25,473 nt of DNA from JAVKSM01 sp039583705 (GTDB lineage: Bacteria > Actinomycetota > Actinomycetes > Mycobacteriales > Pseudonocardiaceae), in assembly GCA_039583705.1 (NCBI GenBank), contig JAVKSM010000034.1:1-25473 (forward strand), given 5' to 3'. Shown in pieces: positions 14,898 through 22,900 of this stretch; positions within the stretch are counted from its first letter, which is position 1, and every line of letters begins with the position of its first letter. The position numbers were made by a program, and so were the translations under genes. Below the pieces are notes generated by a model. That model saw only the letters and a program-made list of their open reading frames with translations. It ran no database searches and was not told where the DNA came from.

Positions 14898-15251
14898 ATG
14901 CCACAGACCTACAACGGCCGTCCCACCTTCCCAGGAGAGCTAGCTCGCCCAGGAGGACGACCAGCTCGTCCGCTGATACGGGGTCATAGTCCGGCCGATC
15001 TGGACGAGCACATCCAGTTACTCGTCGATGGCTTCCCAGCTCTGACCGACTCCCAGAAGATCCAACTCATTGCGCTGCTCCGGCAGCAGACACCGCTGCC
15101 TCACGCCGGCCAGCAGGCATGCACCGCGCCGACGACAGGCACTCCGCAGTCGCAGCACCAACCAGCCGGGGGGAGCGCGGACGCCAGCGGCGACTACAGC
15201 GAGCTACCCCTGATGCAAGACGGCTATGTACCAGCAGCGCAGAGGAACTGA
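14898..15251 (+). CDS. Small hypothetical protein, first gene of element operon
   Basis: 117 residues from ATG 14898, with AGAGGG 8 bases upstream; an in-frame GTG at 14889 is an alternative. The product begins MPQTYNGRPTFPGELARPGG and has one likely helical segment, DLDEHIQLLVDGFPALTDSQ followed by KIQLIALLRQQ. It ends in a Gln/Thr/Ser-rich low-complexity tail. I do not recognise a family. It is followed after 2 bases by the next gene, which uses a ribosome-binding site inside its 3' end, so they are co-transcribed. Confidence 0.62.
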   Translation: MPQTYNGRPTFPGELARPGGRPARPLIRGHSPADLDEHIQLLVDGFPALTDSQKIQLIALLRQQTPLPHAGQQACTAPTTGTPQSQHQPAGGSADASGDYSELPLMQDGYVPAAQRN

Positions 15252-15253
15252 CG

Positions 15254-15808
15254 GTGATCCCAAACACAGCCAGCAGTGACGCGATCAACGTCGAGGTGTG
15301 GGGTGGGCCGGAGGAGAGGATCACGGCGCGGGTCAACGGGTGCGCGGTGCCGGTGTGCTTGTCGCACCGCTATGGCAGCGGTCGCAACGGCGTGCTGGTG
15401 ACGGTGACGGCGCCGGTGCGCCTGTCGTTGGAGCAGGCCGCAGCGGCGCTCTACCACGCCGGCATGAACAACACCGATGAGGACCTGGCCGACGACGACA
15501 CGGTCCGCGAGCTTGTCGCCGAGGCCGTGGTGAACGGCGGATGCTGCGAGCTTAACGCCGCCCAGATGGAAGCACGCGACGCCACAGCGACGGGCGGGGC
15601 GGACGCCGCGTTCCTCGCGCGGTGTCGAGCCCGGGTCGCGGCGGTGTTCACCGCCCCCGACCCGGCTCTGGTGGTGTTGGAGGGCGGCGACGTGATGGTC
15701 TCCTTCGAGCCCCCCGGCGGGCCGGCGTTGTTCCGCGAACTGTTGGCCGAGGACCAGCAGCACGACACCGAGGAGCACGGTGGCGCTGATCGGGGGTTGG
15801 CGCTGTGA
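15254..15808 (+). CDS. Hypothetical protein of element operon
   Basis: 184 residues from GTG 15254 with AGAGGA about 7 bases upstream. The sequence shows INVEVWGGPEERITARVNGC and VLVTVTAPVRLSLEQAAAAL, then acidic DEDLADDDTVRELVAEAVVN and the small cysteine-containing segment GGCCELNAAQMEARDATATG. The C-terminus is acidic (LLAEDQQHDTEEHG). No membrane segment or signal peptide is present. I cannot name a family. Its stop overlaps the GTG of the XRE regulator gene (GTGA), so the two are translationally coupled. Confidence 0.65.
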   Translation: MIPNTASSDAINVEVWGGPEERITARVNGCAVPVCLSHRYGSGRNGVLVTVTAPVRLSLEQAAAALYHAGMNNTDEDLADDDTVRELVAEAVVNGGCCELNAAQMEARDATATGGADAAFLARCRARVAAVFTAPDPALVVLEGGDVMVSFEPPGGPALFRELLAEDQQHDTEEHGGADRGLAL

Positions 15809-17265
15809 GTGATTCTTCCCCGCCGCGGCTGAGTCGCGGCGAGGCGAGTGTTTCGTTTGATGATGCGGGTGCTGTGCTGCGGGCGTGGCGGCTCATGAAT
15901 GGGCAGAGTCAGGCGTGTGTTGCGGCGTTGTTGAACACGTCGCAGCAACACGTGAGTCAGATCGAGACAGGGACGCGGTCGCTGTCGCTGAAGAGTCGGC
16001 GTCGGATCGTGGCGGAGTTGGGGATCCCAGCCGAAGATCTCGGTCTGTCCTCTGGGCGGCCCCACCAGGTCGCCATGTCTCGTGAGCAGGTGAGCCCGGA
16101 GGTCGTCGCGAGCCGGATGTGGTGGCGGGCGCAGCGCCGCTGGCTGACCACGCATCGATGCGAGCTTGCCCGCCTCGCCGCTCAGCTTTACCCGGCTGGT
16201 CAGCACGTGCCACGGACGTCGCTTGTCACGCAGGCGGCGTGGCTGCCACGAGCCCCCCGTGATCTGCAGACGATAACGTTGGACTTGGACGAACGGGCTG
16301 CGCTCGCCGCGGTCGACGGTACGGAACCGGAGTCCGCGCCCATGCGGCCGCTGCGCTCAGCTGGGGTGCGGTTTGATCGGTACAGCTGCGCGGTCGGGCA
16401 CCTCGACCCGCCGCAGCCCTTCGAGTCGCGGCCGAGCTACCGACTGCTGGGCAGCGCCCTGCCCGACCGGCTCGGCTTCGGCTTGGCCGCCTCTTTCGAC
16501 GCCCTCGACGTCTGTGACGCCGTCGGGCATGAGATCGCAGCGGTCTGCATGGCCGACCCGACCCTGCTGGCCTCGCCATCGCCGCGCCGGCTGGCTGGCC
16601 AGCTGGTGTTCCGGGACCTGATCGGTGACCCGTTCGACCTTCAGCGCAGGGCGATCATCCCGACGGTCACCACCCTGACCATTCGCCTGCGCCGCTACCC
16701 GGCGCAGCCGTCGTTCCTGCTGGGCTGGCGGGACCCGACCACGGTCGCCACCACTGGCGGTGCCTACGGCGTCGTGCCTACAGGCGAGTTCCAACCCTCA
16801 GGCGCAGCACTGTGGGACCGGCGCACCGAGCGCAACGACTGTGATCTGTGGCGCGCCATCGTCCGTAACTACTCCGAGCAGCTGCTCGGCACACCGGCCG
16901 GTACCCGCGCGCGGCCCATCGACTACGACAACTGGCAGCTGTACCAGCGTCTGACAGACGGCCTGCGTGACGGCTCGATCACGGCTCACCTGCTCGGCCT
17001 GGGTCTGGACGCGCTCAGTCTCGCCGCCACGATCCTGACCGTTGTCGTCATCGACGACGACGCTTTTCAGCGCACGTTCGGGGCTGTCGTCGGCTGCACC
17101 ACCGAGGGCGGACTCGTCAGCGCCGGCAGCGATTCGGCGGCCGAAGGCGTGCCGTTCACGAAGACCGTTGTCGACCGCCTGCTCAATTCAGAACCGATCA
17201 CAGCGCCAGCCGCCGCGTGCCTGGCGCTGGCCTGGGAGCACAAAAGTGCCCTGCTCGGCTTGTAG
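15805..17265 (+). CDS. XRE-family regulator with large C-terminal domain, possibly degenerate Nudix-like
   Basis: 486 residues. Residues about 24-75 form a Cro/CI-type helix-turn-helix: LRAWRLMNGQSQACVAALLN, TSQQHVSQIETGTRSLSLKS and RRRIVAELGI. A middle region of unknown fold follows. Around residues 285-380 the pattern PSFLLGWRDPTTVATTGGAY, GVVPTGEFQPSG and DLWRAIVRNYSEQLLGTPAG recalls a Nudix domain, in which the last segment would be the REXXEELG box. The catalytic acids appear altered (RN for RE, EQ for EE), so ligand binding rather than hydrolysis would be expected. That domain call is tentative. It lies between the small operon genes and DUF2637 on the same strand and may be a second regulator of transfer functions. 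Confidence 0.72.
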   Translation: MSDSSPPRLSRGEASVSFDDAGAVLRAWRLMNGQSQACVAALLNTSQQHVSQIETGTRSLSLKSRRRIVAELGIPAEDLGLSSGRPHQVAMSREQVSPEVVASRMWWRAQRRWLTTHRCELARLAAQLYPAGQHVPRTSLVTQAAWLPRAPRDLQTITLDLDERAALAAVDGTEPESAPMRPLRSAGVRFDRYSCAVGHLDPPQPFESRPSYRLLGSALPDRLGFGLAASFDALDVCDAVGHEIAAVCMADPTLLASPSPRRLAGQLVFRDLIGDPFDLQRRAIIPTVTTLTIRLRRYPAQPSFLLGWRDPTTVATTGGAYGVVPTGEFQPSGAALWDRRTERNDCDLWRAIVRNYSEQLLGTPAGTRARPIDYDNWQLYQRLTDGLRDGSITAHLLGLGLDALSLAATILTVVVIDDDAFQRTFGAVVGCTTEGGLVSAGSDSAAEGVPFTKTVVDRLLNSEPITAPAAACLALAWEHKSALLGL

Positions 17266-17281
17266 CACCGGGGAGGATCCC

Positions 17282-18112
17282 ATGACCGGCATCGCACGAA
17301 CTGAGCCTGCTCCGTCGTCGACGATGGTGAGCGGCGAGGGCCCGGTGGTGGGGCCAGGGTGGGTGAGCTGGACCGGCCTGGGCACGGTGGCGGGTGCGGC
17401 CGGGGTGTTGTCGTTCGCCTCGGTGCGCGACCTCGCAGCGGCGGCGGCGTATCCGGCTGGGTTGGCGTGGCTGTTGCCGGTGGTCATCGACACCACCGCC
17501 GTGGTCGCGTCGCGGATTTGGTTGGGCCGCCGCGGCCCCATCGCTGCGGTCGGCTACGCGCGGGCGCTGGCGCTGACTGCGGCCATTGTGACGATCGCGG
17601 CGAACATCACCCAACACGCCCTGGTCGCCTACCGGCTGGCGCCGGCGTGGTGGCTGGTCGCCGGGTTGGCGGCGGTGCCACCGGCCGGCCTGGTGGCGGT
17701 GGCGCACCTGGTGGCGCTGCTCACCCGACCCAGCCCTGCCCACCAGGTGGACCAGCTGACTGAACCGGCAGCGGACCAGCCGGCGCCGCTGGTGTCGAGC
17801 GCACCAGCGGGCCCGACCGGCTCACCCCCCGCACCTGTATCGGCCCCGGTCGCGCTGCCCGGCGCCGGTGACCGTGCTGGTGGTGGGGCTGGTGAGCTCC
17901 TGGTGGCCGTGGCCCGCCGAGCCGTGGCCGCCGGGCGGGCGCGTGGGGTGCGGGTGGGTCGGGGTCGGCTGGCCCGTGAGCTCGGGATCGGCGAACACCA
18001 GGCCCGCCAGCTGCTGCGCCACCTCGCCCACCAACCCGGCCAACCCGGCCATTCCGGCCAGCCAGCCGACCAGGTCAGCGGTTCCCGCCGGGCAGCAGCA
18101 GGGGGTCGGTGA
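17282..18112 (+). CDS. DUF2637 (SpdB-like) membrane protein with C-terminal helix-turn-helix
   Basis: 276 residues from ATG 17282, with GGGGAGGA 5 bases upstream. Four hydrophobic segments follow: GLGTVAGAAGVLSFASVRDL, YPAGLAWLLPVVIDTTAVVA, ALALTAAIVTIAANITQHAL and WWLVAGLAAVPPAGLVAVAH. This is the DUF2637 arrangement found on actinomycete plasmids and integrative elements, often near spread or transfer genes. A long Pro/Ala linker leads to VRVGRGRLARELGIGEHQAR followed by QLLRHL, a winged-helix-like DNA-binding tail. A membrane-anchored DNA-binding role in transfer is therefore plausible but inferred. Decayed relatives lie at 1-700 and 12491-12802. The stop overlaps the next start (TGATG). 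Confidence 0.82.
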   Translation: MTGIARTEPAPSSTMVSGEGPVVGPGWVSWTGLGTVAGAAGVLSFASVRDLAAAAAYPAGLAWLLPVVIDTTAVVASRIWLGRRGPIAAVGYARALALTAAIVTIAANITQHALVAYRLAPAWWLVAGLAAVPPAGLVAVAHLVALLTRPSPAHQVDQLTEPAADQPAPLVSSAPAGPTGSPPAPVSAPVALPGAGDRAGGGAGELLVAVARRAVAAGRARGVRVGRGRLARELGIGEHQARQLLRHLAHQPGQPGHSGQPADQVSGSRRAAAGGR

Positions 18113-18813
18113 TGGCCGAGTCCGACCGTGATCGTGATCGGTGGGTGGTGGTGGGCCGGGTGCTGGAGCGGCTGGCCCGGCGGCTGGACGCGGTCGAGGC
18201 CGTCATCGGCCAGCTCACCGTCGACCTGCTCACCCACCTCGACACCCATACCGACACCGACCTCGACGCCGACGCCGACGCCGAGGGTGATGGTGGGGTT
18301 GGCGGGCCGGGTGGGGTGCGCTCGTGGTTGCAGGCAGCCGGTGAGGCCGAGGATGTGGCGCGGGTCGAGGCGGACCTGGTCGGGCTGTGTGGCTGGCTGG
18401 GCCGGGTGTGGCTGCGCTTCGATGACGCCGAGCTGCCCTCGTGCTGGATGTGGCATCCCGGGGTGGTCGAGGAGTTGTGGTGGTGCTGGCACACCTGGAT
18501 GGCCGCCTACACCGGCAAGAGCGCGGATTGGCGGTGGGTGGCGGCTTGGCACCACTACGACCGCCCCGGCGTGGTCCGCCGCGTTCACGCCGCGACCCGG
18601 GCCTGTGACCTGTCCCGCCACATCGACGTCTCAGACGGCCCGGTGGTGCCGCTGGACGAGGCCGCCGGCCAACTCGCCCGGGCGTGGGCCGCTCATTTGC
18701 GCGGCGGCGGGTGGCCGCCCCAGCCCACGGCGGAGCAGCTGGCCGAGGCCGAGGCCCTCGACACCGCACTGCCCACCCACCGCTCCCGTGACCGGAGGAG
18801 GCAGCTGCCATGA
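18112..18813 (+). CDS. Element-associated protein of unknown function
   Basis: 233 residues from ATG 18112, which overlaps the DUF2637 stop. An N-terminal charged helix (RWVVVGRVLERLARRLDAVE) leads into an Asp/Thr-rich repeat (HTDTDLDADADAEGD). The main domain is rich in tryptophan: LCGWLGRVWLRFDDAELPSC, WMWHPGVVEELWWCWHTWMA and DWRWVAAWHHYDRPGVVRRV. I recall similar proteins next to DUF2637 genes on actinomycete elements, but no function is known to me. The gene ends in an ATGA overlap with the HNH gene, so the two are co-translated. Confidence 0.68.
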   Translation: MAESDRDRDRWVVVGRVLERLARRLDAVEAVIGQLTVDLLTHLDTHTDTDLDADADAEGDGGVGGPGGVRSWLQAAGEAEDVARVEADLVGLCGWLGRVWLRFDDAELPSCWMWHPGVVEELWWCWHTWMAAYTGKSADWRWVAAWHHYDRPGVVRRVHAATRACDLSRHIDVSDGPVVPLDEAAGQLARAWAAHLRGGGWPPQPTAEQLAEAEALDTALPTHRSRDRRRQLP

Positions 18814-19385
18814 CCCCCACCAGGACCACCACGCCGGGCACGCCGACCACCGAGACGACGACCGGGGGCGCTTCCTCGACGGCCACCGGGTCGCCGTCGC
18901 CGCCGGCCCCAGTGGGGGAGCGGTGGCGAGCGGTGGCGGGGTTCGAGGGTGCTTATGAGGTCAGCGACGCCGGCCGGGTCCGCTCACTGCCCCGGGTGGT
19001 TCGCCGCGGCTACCGCGGCCGCCCGGGTCGGTGTCGCTGCCCGGTGCCGGGTGGGGTGTTGGCCGCGAGCCCGGACACCCACGGCCGGCTGCGGGTGCAT
19101 CTATCCCACCCGCACGGGGGTCAGCCGCGGACCTACGGCGTGGACCTGTTGGTGTTGGTCGCGTTCGTGGGGCCGTGCCCGCCCGGGTGGGAGTCCTGCC
19201 ACCTCGACGGCGATAAGACCAACAATCGGCTCGACAACCTCGCCTGGGTGCCCCGGGCGGTCAACCCGGCGCGACACCGCCGTGGCCCGCGAGCAGCGTG
19301 CCCGGGTGAGGCGGGTGGGGGTCGGTTTCACCGTGAGGTTCCCGCCGCGGACCTCATGGCCCCACCAACCGAGACCAGCCGGTGA
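18810..19385 (+). CDS. NUMOD4/HNH-type endonuclease-like protein
   Basis: 191 residues, GGAGGAGG upstream. After a Thr/Pro-rich N-terminus, ERWRAVAGFEGAYEVSDAGR followed by VRSLPR is a textbook NUMOD4 motif, used for DNA contact in homing endonucleases. The HNH part is YGVDLLVLVAFVGPCPPGWE with SCHLDGDKTNNRLDNLAWV, containing the conserved His, Asn and Asp positions. Such proteins on phages and elements can act as homing or packaging endonucleases, or assist DNA processing in transfer. The C-terminal 45 residues (Arg/Pro-rich) look less natural and may be out of frame. The stop overlaps a GTG for the next, disrupted gene. Confidence 0.8.
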   Translation: MTPTRTTTPGTPTTETTTGGASSTATGSPSPPAPVGERWRAVAGFEGAYEVSDAGRVRSLPRVVRRGYRGRPGRCRCPVPGGVLAASPDTHGRLRVHLSHPHGGQPRTYGVDLLVLVAFVGPCPPGWESCHLDGDKTNNRLDNLAWVPRAVNPARHRRGPRAACPGEAGGGRFHREVPAADLMAPPTETSR

Positions 19386-19672
19386 CCGCCCCGCGACCCG
19401 GCAGCGGCGGCGGCTGGCGGTGCTGCCGGACGCGCTCGACGGCGTCGTCTTGTTCGAGGGTGAGCGGGTGACGGTGGCGTGGCTGGCGGGCTGGCCGGCC
19501 GCCCCCGTGGAGCGGTTCGCCGCGGTCATCCGCAAAGCCCGCACCGTCGGCGGCCGAGCGGGCGACGGTGGAGCGGCTCGCCGCGGTCACCCGCAAGGCC
19601 CGCGCCGCCGCCGACCGCGGCGGTGGCGGCGGCTCCCCGTCCAGCGCCCCGAGTCCGTGGGGTGCGCCGTGA
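19382..19672 (+). pseudogene. Disrupted small element gene with internal 61-bp-offset duplication
   Basis: A GTG at 19382 overlaps the HNH stop, but that frame ends early. The recognisable product begins one frame away at about 19409 (LAVLPDALDGVV...VTVAWLAGWPAAP) and matches the remnant at 876-1198. At 19507-19549 and again at 19568-19610 the DNA repeats almost exactly (GTGGAGCGGYTCGCCGCGGT...CGCAARGCCCGC). Because the offset is 61 bases, the second copy is in a different frame: VERFAAVIRKAR, then VERLAAVTRKAR with ADRGGGGGSPSSAPSPWGAP and a stop at 19670-19672. The duplication and a probable upstream indel make an intact product unlikely. The ancestral function is unknown. Confidence 0.6.
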
Positions 19673-19965
19673 GCCGGCCCCTCACCCCGCCGGTCGCCGT
19701 GGCCGTGCAGGCGGCGGGGCGGGCGGCGGTGCGGCGAACCCGCCAGCTCGTCACAACCTCCACCCTGACCATAACCCTCGAAAAGGATCACAAGCTAAGA
19801 GATCACCAGCTACGACCAAGAGATCATCAGATCACGACGATCACTCACCAATCCACGACGAATGATCTTACCCTGATTACAACACACCGTCAGATCGGAC
19901 CGATGCATCACGACCCTGTGGTCCCCACCCCGCCTGCGTTCGTGATCGGGGGCCGGTGGTGTTGA
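19669..19965 (+). CDS. Possible small protein overlapping relaxase start (doubtful)
   Basis: A GTG at 19669 overlaps the preceding TGA and opens 98 codons ending in TGA 19963-19965, which overlaps the relaxase start region. The first 25 residues (SRPLTPPVAVAVQAAGRAAV) look protein-like. The middle is an unusual DHK/DHQ-rich stretch encoded by the GATCAC repeats. The overlap pattern at both ends argues for coupling; the repeat composition argues that the DNA is non-coding. I leave it as a low-confidence alternative to a regulatory or oriT region. Confidence 0.25.
   Translation: MSRPLTPPVAVAVQAAGRAAVRRTRQLVTTSTLTITLEKDHKLRDHQLRPRDHQITTITHQSTTNDLTLITTHRQIGPMHHDPVVPTPPAFVIGGRWC
19782..19844. repeat. 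GATCAC-type imperfect repeat cluster upstream of the relaxase
   Basis: GATCAY occurs five times within 60 bases (19786, 19801, 19822, 19830, 19839). The longer unit AAGAGATCAYCAG is present at 19797-19809 and 19818-19830, with a looser copy at 19782-19796. The surrounding 19770-19900 is markedly AT-richer than the neighbouring genes. Repeats of this sort next to a relaxase gene are typical of protein-binding iterons at oriT or at a relaxase promoter. Confidence 0.55.
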
Positions 19966-22900
19966 GGATCAAGTCGGGGCATGACACCCGTTACCTGACC
20001 GATGAGGTGGCGGCGGGTCGGGAGGGTTACTACACCGACGCGGTGGTGTTGACGGGGGAGCCGCCGGGGCGCTGGTACGGCCGGGCCGCGAAGAACCTGG
20101 GGCTGGTGGGGGAGGTGGATGCGGATCTGTTGGAGGCGATGTATCGGTGGCGGGCTGACCCGCGTGATCCGGCTGCGCACAGTTCGGACAAGCAGCGGTG
20201 GAGGCAGGCGGCGCGGCTCGGGCCGGCGCCGCGGTGCTACCGCAGCGCCGAGGATCTCTACGAGGAGGCGGTGGCGCGCCATCCGGACGCGGGTCCGGAG
20301 TTGCGTGAGCAGTTGCGGGTCGAGGCGGAGCGGCGCGCCCACCAGGCGGTCAGCTTCTATGACTTCACCTTCTCCGCCTCCAAGACCGTCTCGATGTTGT
20401 GGGCGGCGTGCGCGGGCACCGCTGAGCAGGCCCGCGTGGCCGGCAACCTGCAGGAGGCTGAGGTGTGGGGGTGGCGGGCTGGGCAGGTGGAGGCGGCGCT
20501 GATGACTGGCGCCCGGGCGGTGGTGGACTACACCGAGCAGGTCGGCTGCTACGCGAGGGTGGGGCATCACGGCGGCGGCGCCGGCCGCTGGGTGAAGGGT
20601 CAGGGGTTGGTGGCGGCGATGTTTCTGCAGCACGACTCTCGTAATCATGATCCGCATCTGCACGTGCACATCGCTGTGGACAACCTGGTGCAGCGCCCCG
20701 ACGGCGCGTGGGTGGCGTTGGATGGGAAGACGGTGCACCACGCCCGCGGCGCGATCGCGGCGGTGGGGGAGCGGGCGTGTGAGGCGGATCTGTTCCGCCG
20801 GCTGGGCGTCGTCGTCACGACGCGGCCGGACGGCAAGGCCCGCGAGGTCCTCGGAGCGAGCACCGAGCTGGCCGACGCGTTCAGCTCCCGCGACCGCGAC
20901 ATCGAGGCCTACATGGCCCGCGCGGTGGCCCGGTTCGTGGCGGTGCGGGGGCGGGAGCCGACTGGGCGGGAGCGGGAGGAGATGCACGAACGCGCCTTCC
21001 TCGCCACCCGCCCCCCCAAGTCCCACGAGGGGTTGACCCGCGCCGAGCAACTCAAGGGGTGGGACGCCCAGGCCCGCACCGTCCGCCCTGATGGGCTGGT
21101 CGGCGAGGCCCGCGCCGTGTTCGCCCTGGCCGCTCGGGAGCACGCGGCGGATGAGTGGTCACCCGAGGATGTGATCGACCGGGCGCTGGCGTCAGTGGCG
21201 GGCAAGCATGCGAAGTGGACCCGCTGGCAGCTGCTCCGCGAGGTCTCCGACGCGCTGCCCGGCCACCTCGACCTCCCCAACGGCGACCAACTGCCGAAGC
21301 TGCTGGACGCCTTGACCGGCGCGGCGTTGGTCCGCGCCGTGCAGCTCACCCCGCAGGAAGCCACCGACGACCTGAGCCCGGAGTTGCTGCGGGAGGACGG
21401 CGCGTCGGTGTACGCGAAGCCGGGTGGGACCTACTACGCCACCCGCGAGCAACTGGCCGCCGAGGACACCCTGCGCCACGCCGCCACCGCTGGGCGCGGC
21501 GCGGTCGCGCTGTCCCTGGAGCAGGCCAACACCGTCCTCGCGAACTATGCGCAGGCCGGGCGGGAGTTGGGGGCGGACCAGGCCGCGGCGCTGCGCGGGG
21601 CGCTCACCTCAGGTGCGTTCCTCGAGGTGGTGTGCGCGCCGGCTGGGACCGGGAAGAGCTTCACCGTGGCCGCCCTCGCCGACGCCTGGCGCCAGTTGGT
21701 GGGGCACCAGGTGTTCGGGTTGGCGCCCTCCCAAGCTGCGGCGGGGGTGCTCGAAGGTCTGGCGGCGGACGGGTTGAGGGCGGCGAATGTGAAGCGCTGG
21801 CTCGACACCCAGACCCGCCTGGACACCGGCGGCCGTGTGATCCAGCCGGGGGATGAGGCGCTGCGGCTGCACTGCGGTGACCTCGTCGTGGTGGACGAGG
21901 CGGGGATGGCCGCCACCGAGCACCTCCTGCAGGTTCACCAGCGCTGCGAGGCCGCCGGGGCGAAGCTGCTGCTGGTGGGGGATCCGAAGCAGTTGGGGGC
22001 GGTCGGCCCGGAAGGCGCGCTGGCCGACCTCGCCCAGCGCGCGGTGCGCTACGACCTGGTCGAGGTCCGCCGGTTCACCGAGACCTGGGAAGGCCCCGCT
22101 AGCCTCGCCCTGCGCGACGGCGACACCGATGTGGTGGGCGAGTACGACCGGCGCGGTCGGCTGGTGGATGGGGGCACCCCGGAGGAGGCACTACGCGCGG
22201 CGGGGCGGGCGTGGTTGGCTGACACCCTGGCCGGGCTTGACTCGCTGCTGCTGGTGGGCAGCAACGAGGACGCCGACCGCATCGCCGCCGCCCTCCGCCA
22301 GGATCTCGTTGCGCACGGCCGGGTGCAGCCCGGCGGGGTGTGGCTGGCGAGTCACGGGACGTATGTGGGGGTGGGGGATGTGGTGGCGGCCCGCCGCAAC
22401 GCCTGGCACCTCGCCGGCTATCAGGGCAATGGGTATGTGCCGGTCAACCGGGAGACCTACCGCGTGCTGGCCACCGGAGATGATGGTGGGCTGGTGGTGG
22501 CGCGGGTGATCGGCCGTGACCCGCACACCCGCGCCGAGCTGTGCGCCGACCCCATCCGGCTCCCCGGTTCATATGTGGGCGAGCACATCGCGCTGGCCTA
22601 CGCCTCGACGGTGCACGCCGCGGAGGGCCGCACCGTGGACACCGGCTACCCCGTCATCGGATCGCACACTGATCTGCACAGCCTCTACCCCGCGCTGACC
22701 CGCGGGCGGGACGGGAACCGGGCCTACGTCATCACCCGCACCCTGTCCACAGACCAGCAGACCGGCGAACGCCAAGACCTCGAGCCCACCACGGCTCGAG
22801 CCCTGGTCGCCAGCATCCTGGAGGCCGCCGACGCCGAAACCGCGGTGGAGCGGGAGCTGTCCGCCCGCTCCTACGAGGAGCACGCCGCCGAGCAGGCCGC

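Noticed and set aside
17629..18886. Open frames opposite DUF2637 and its neighbour
   Set aside because: They are antisense to genes with overlapping start/stop codons and ribosome-binding sites and contain only Arg/Pro/His-rich sequence.
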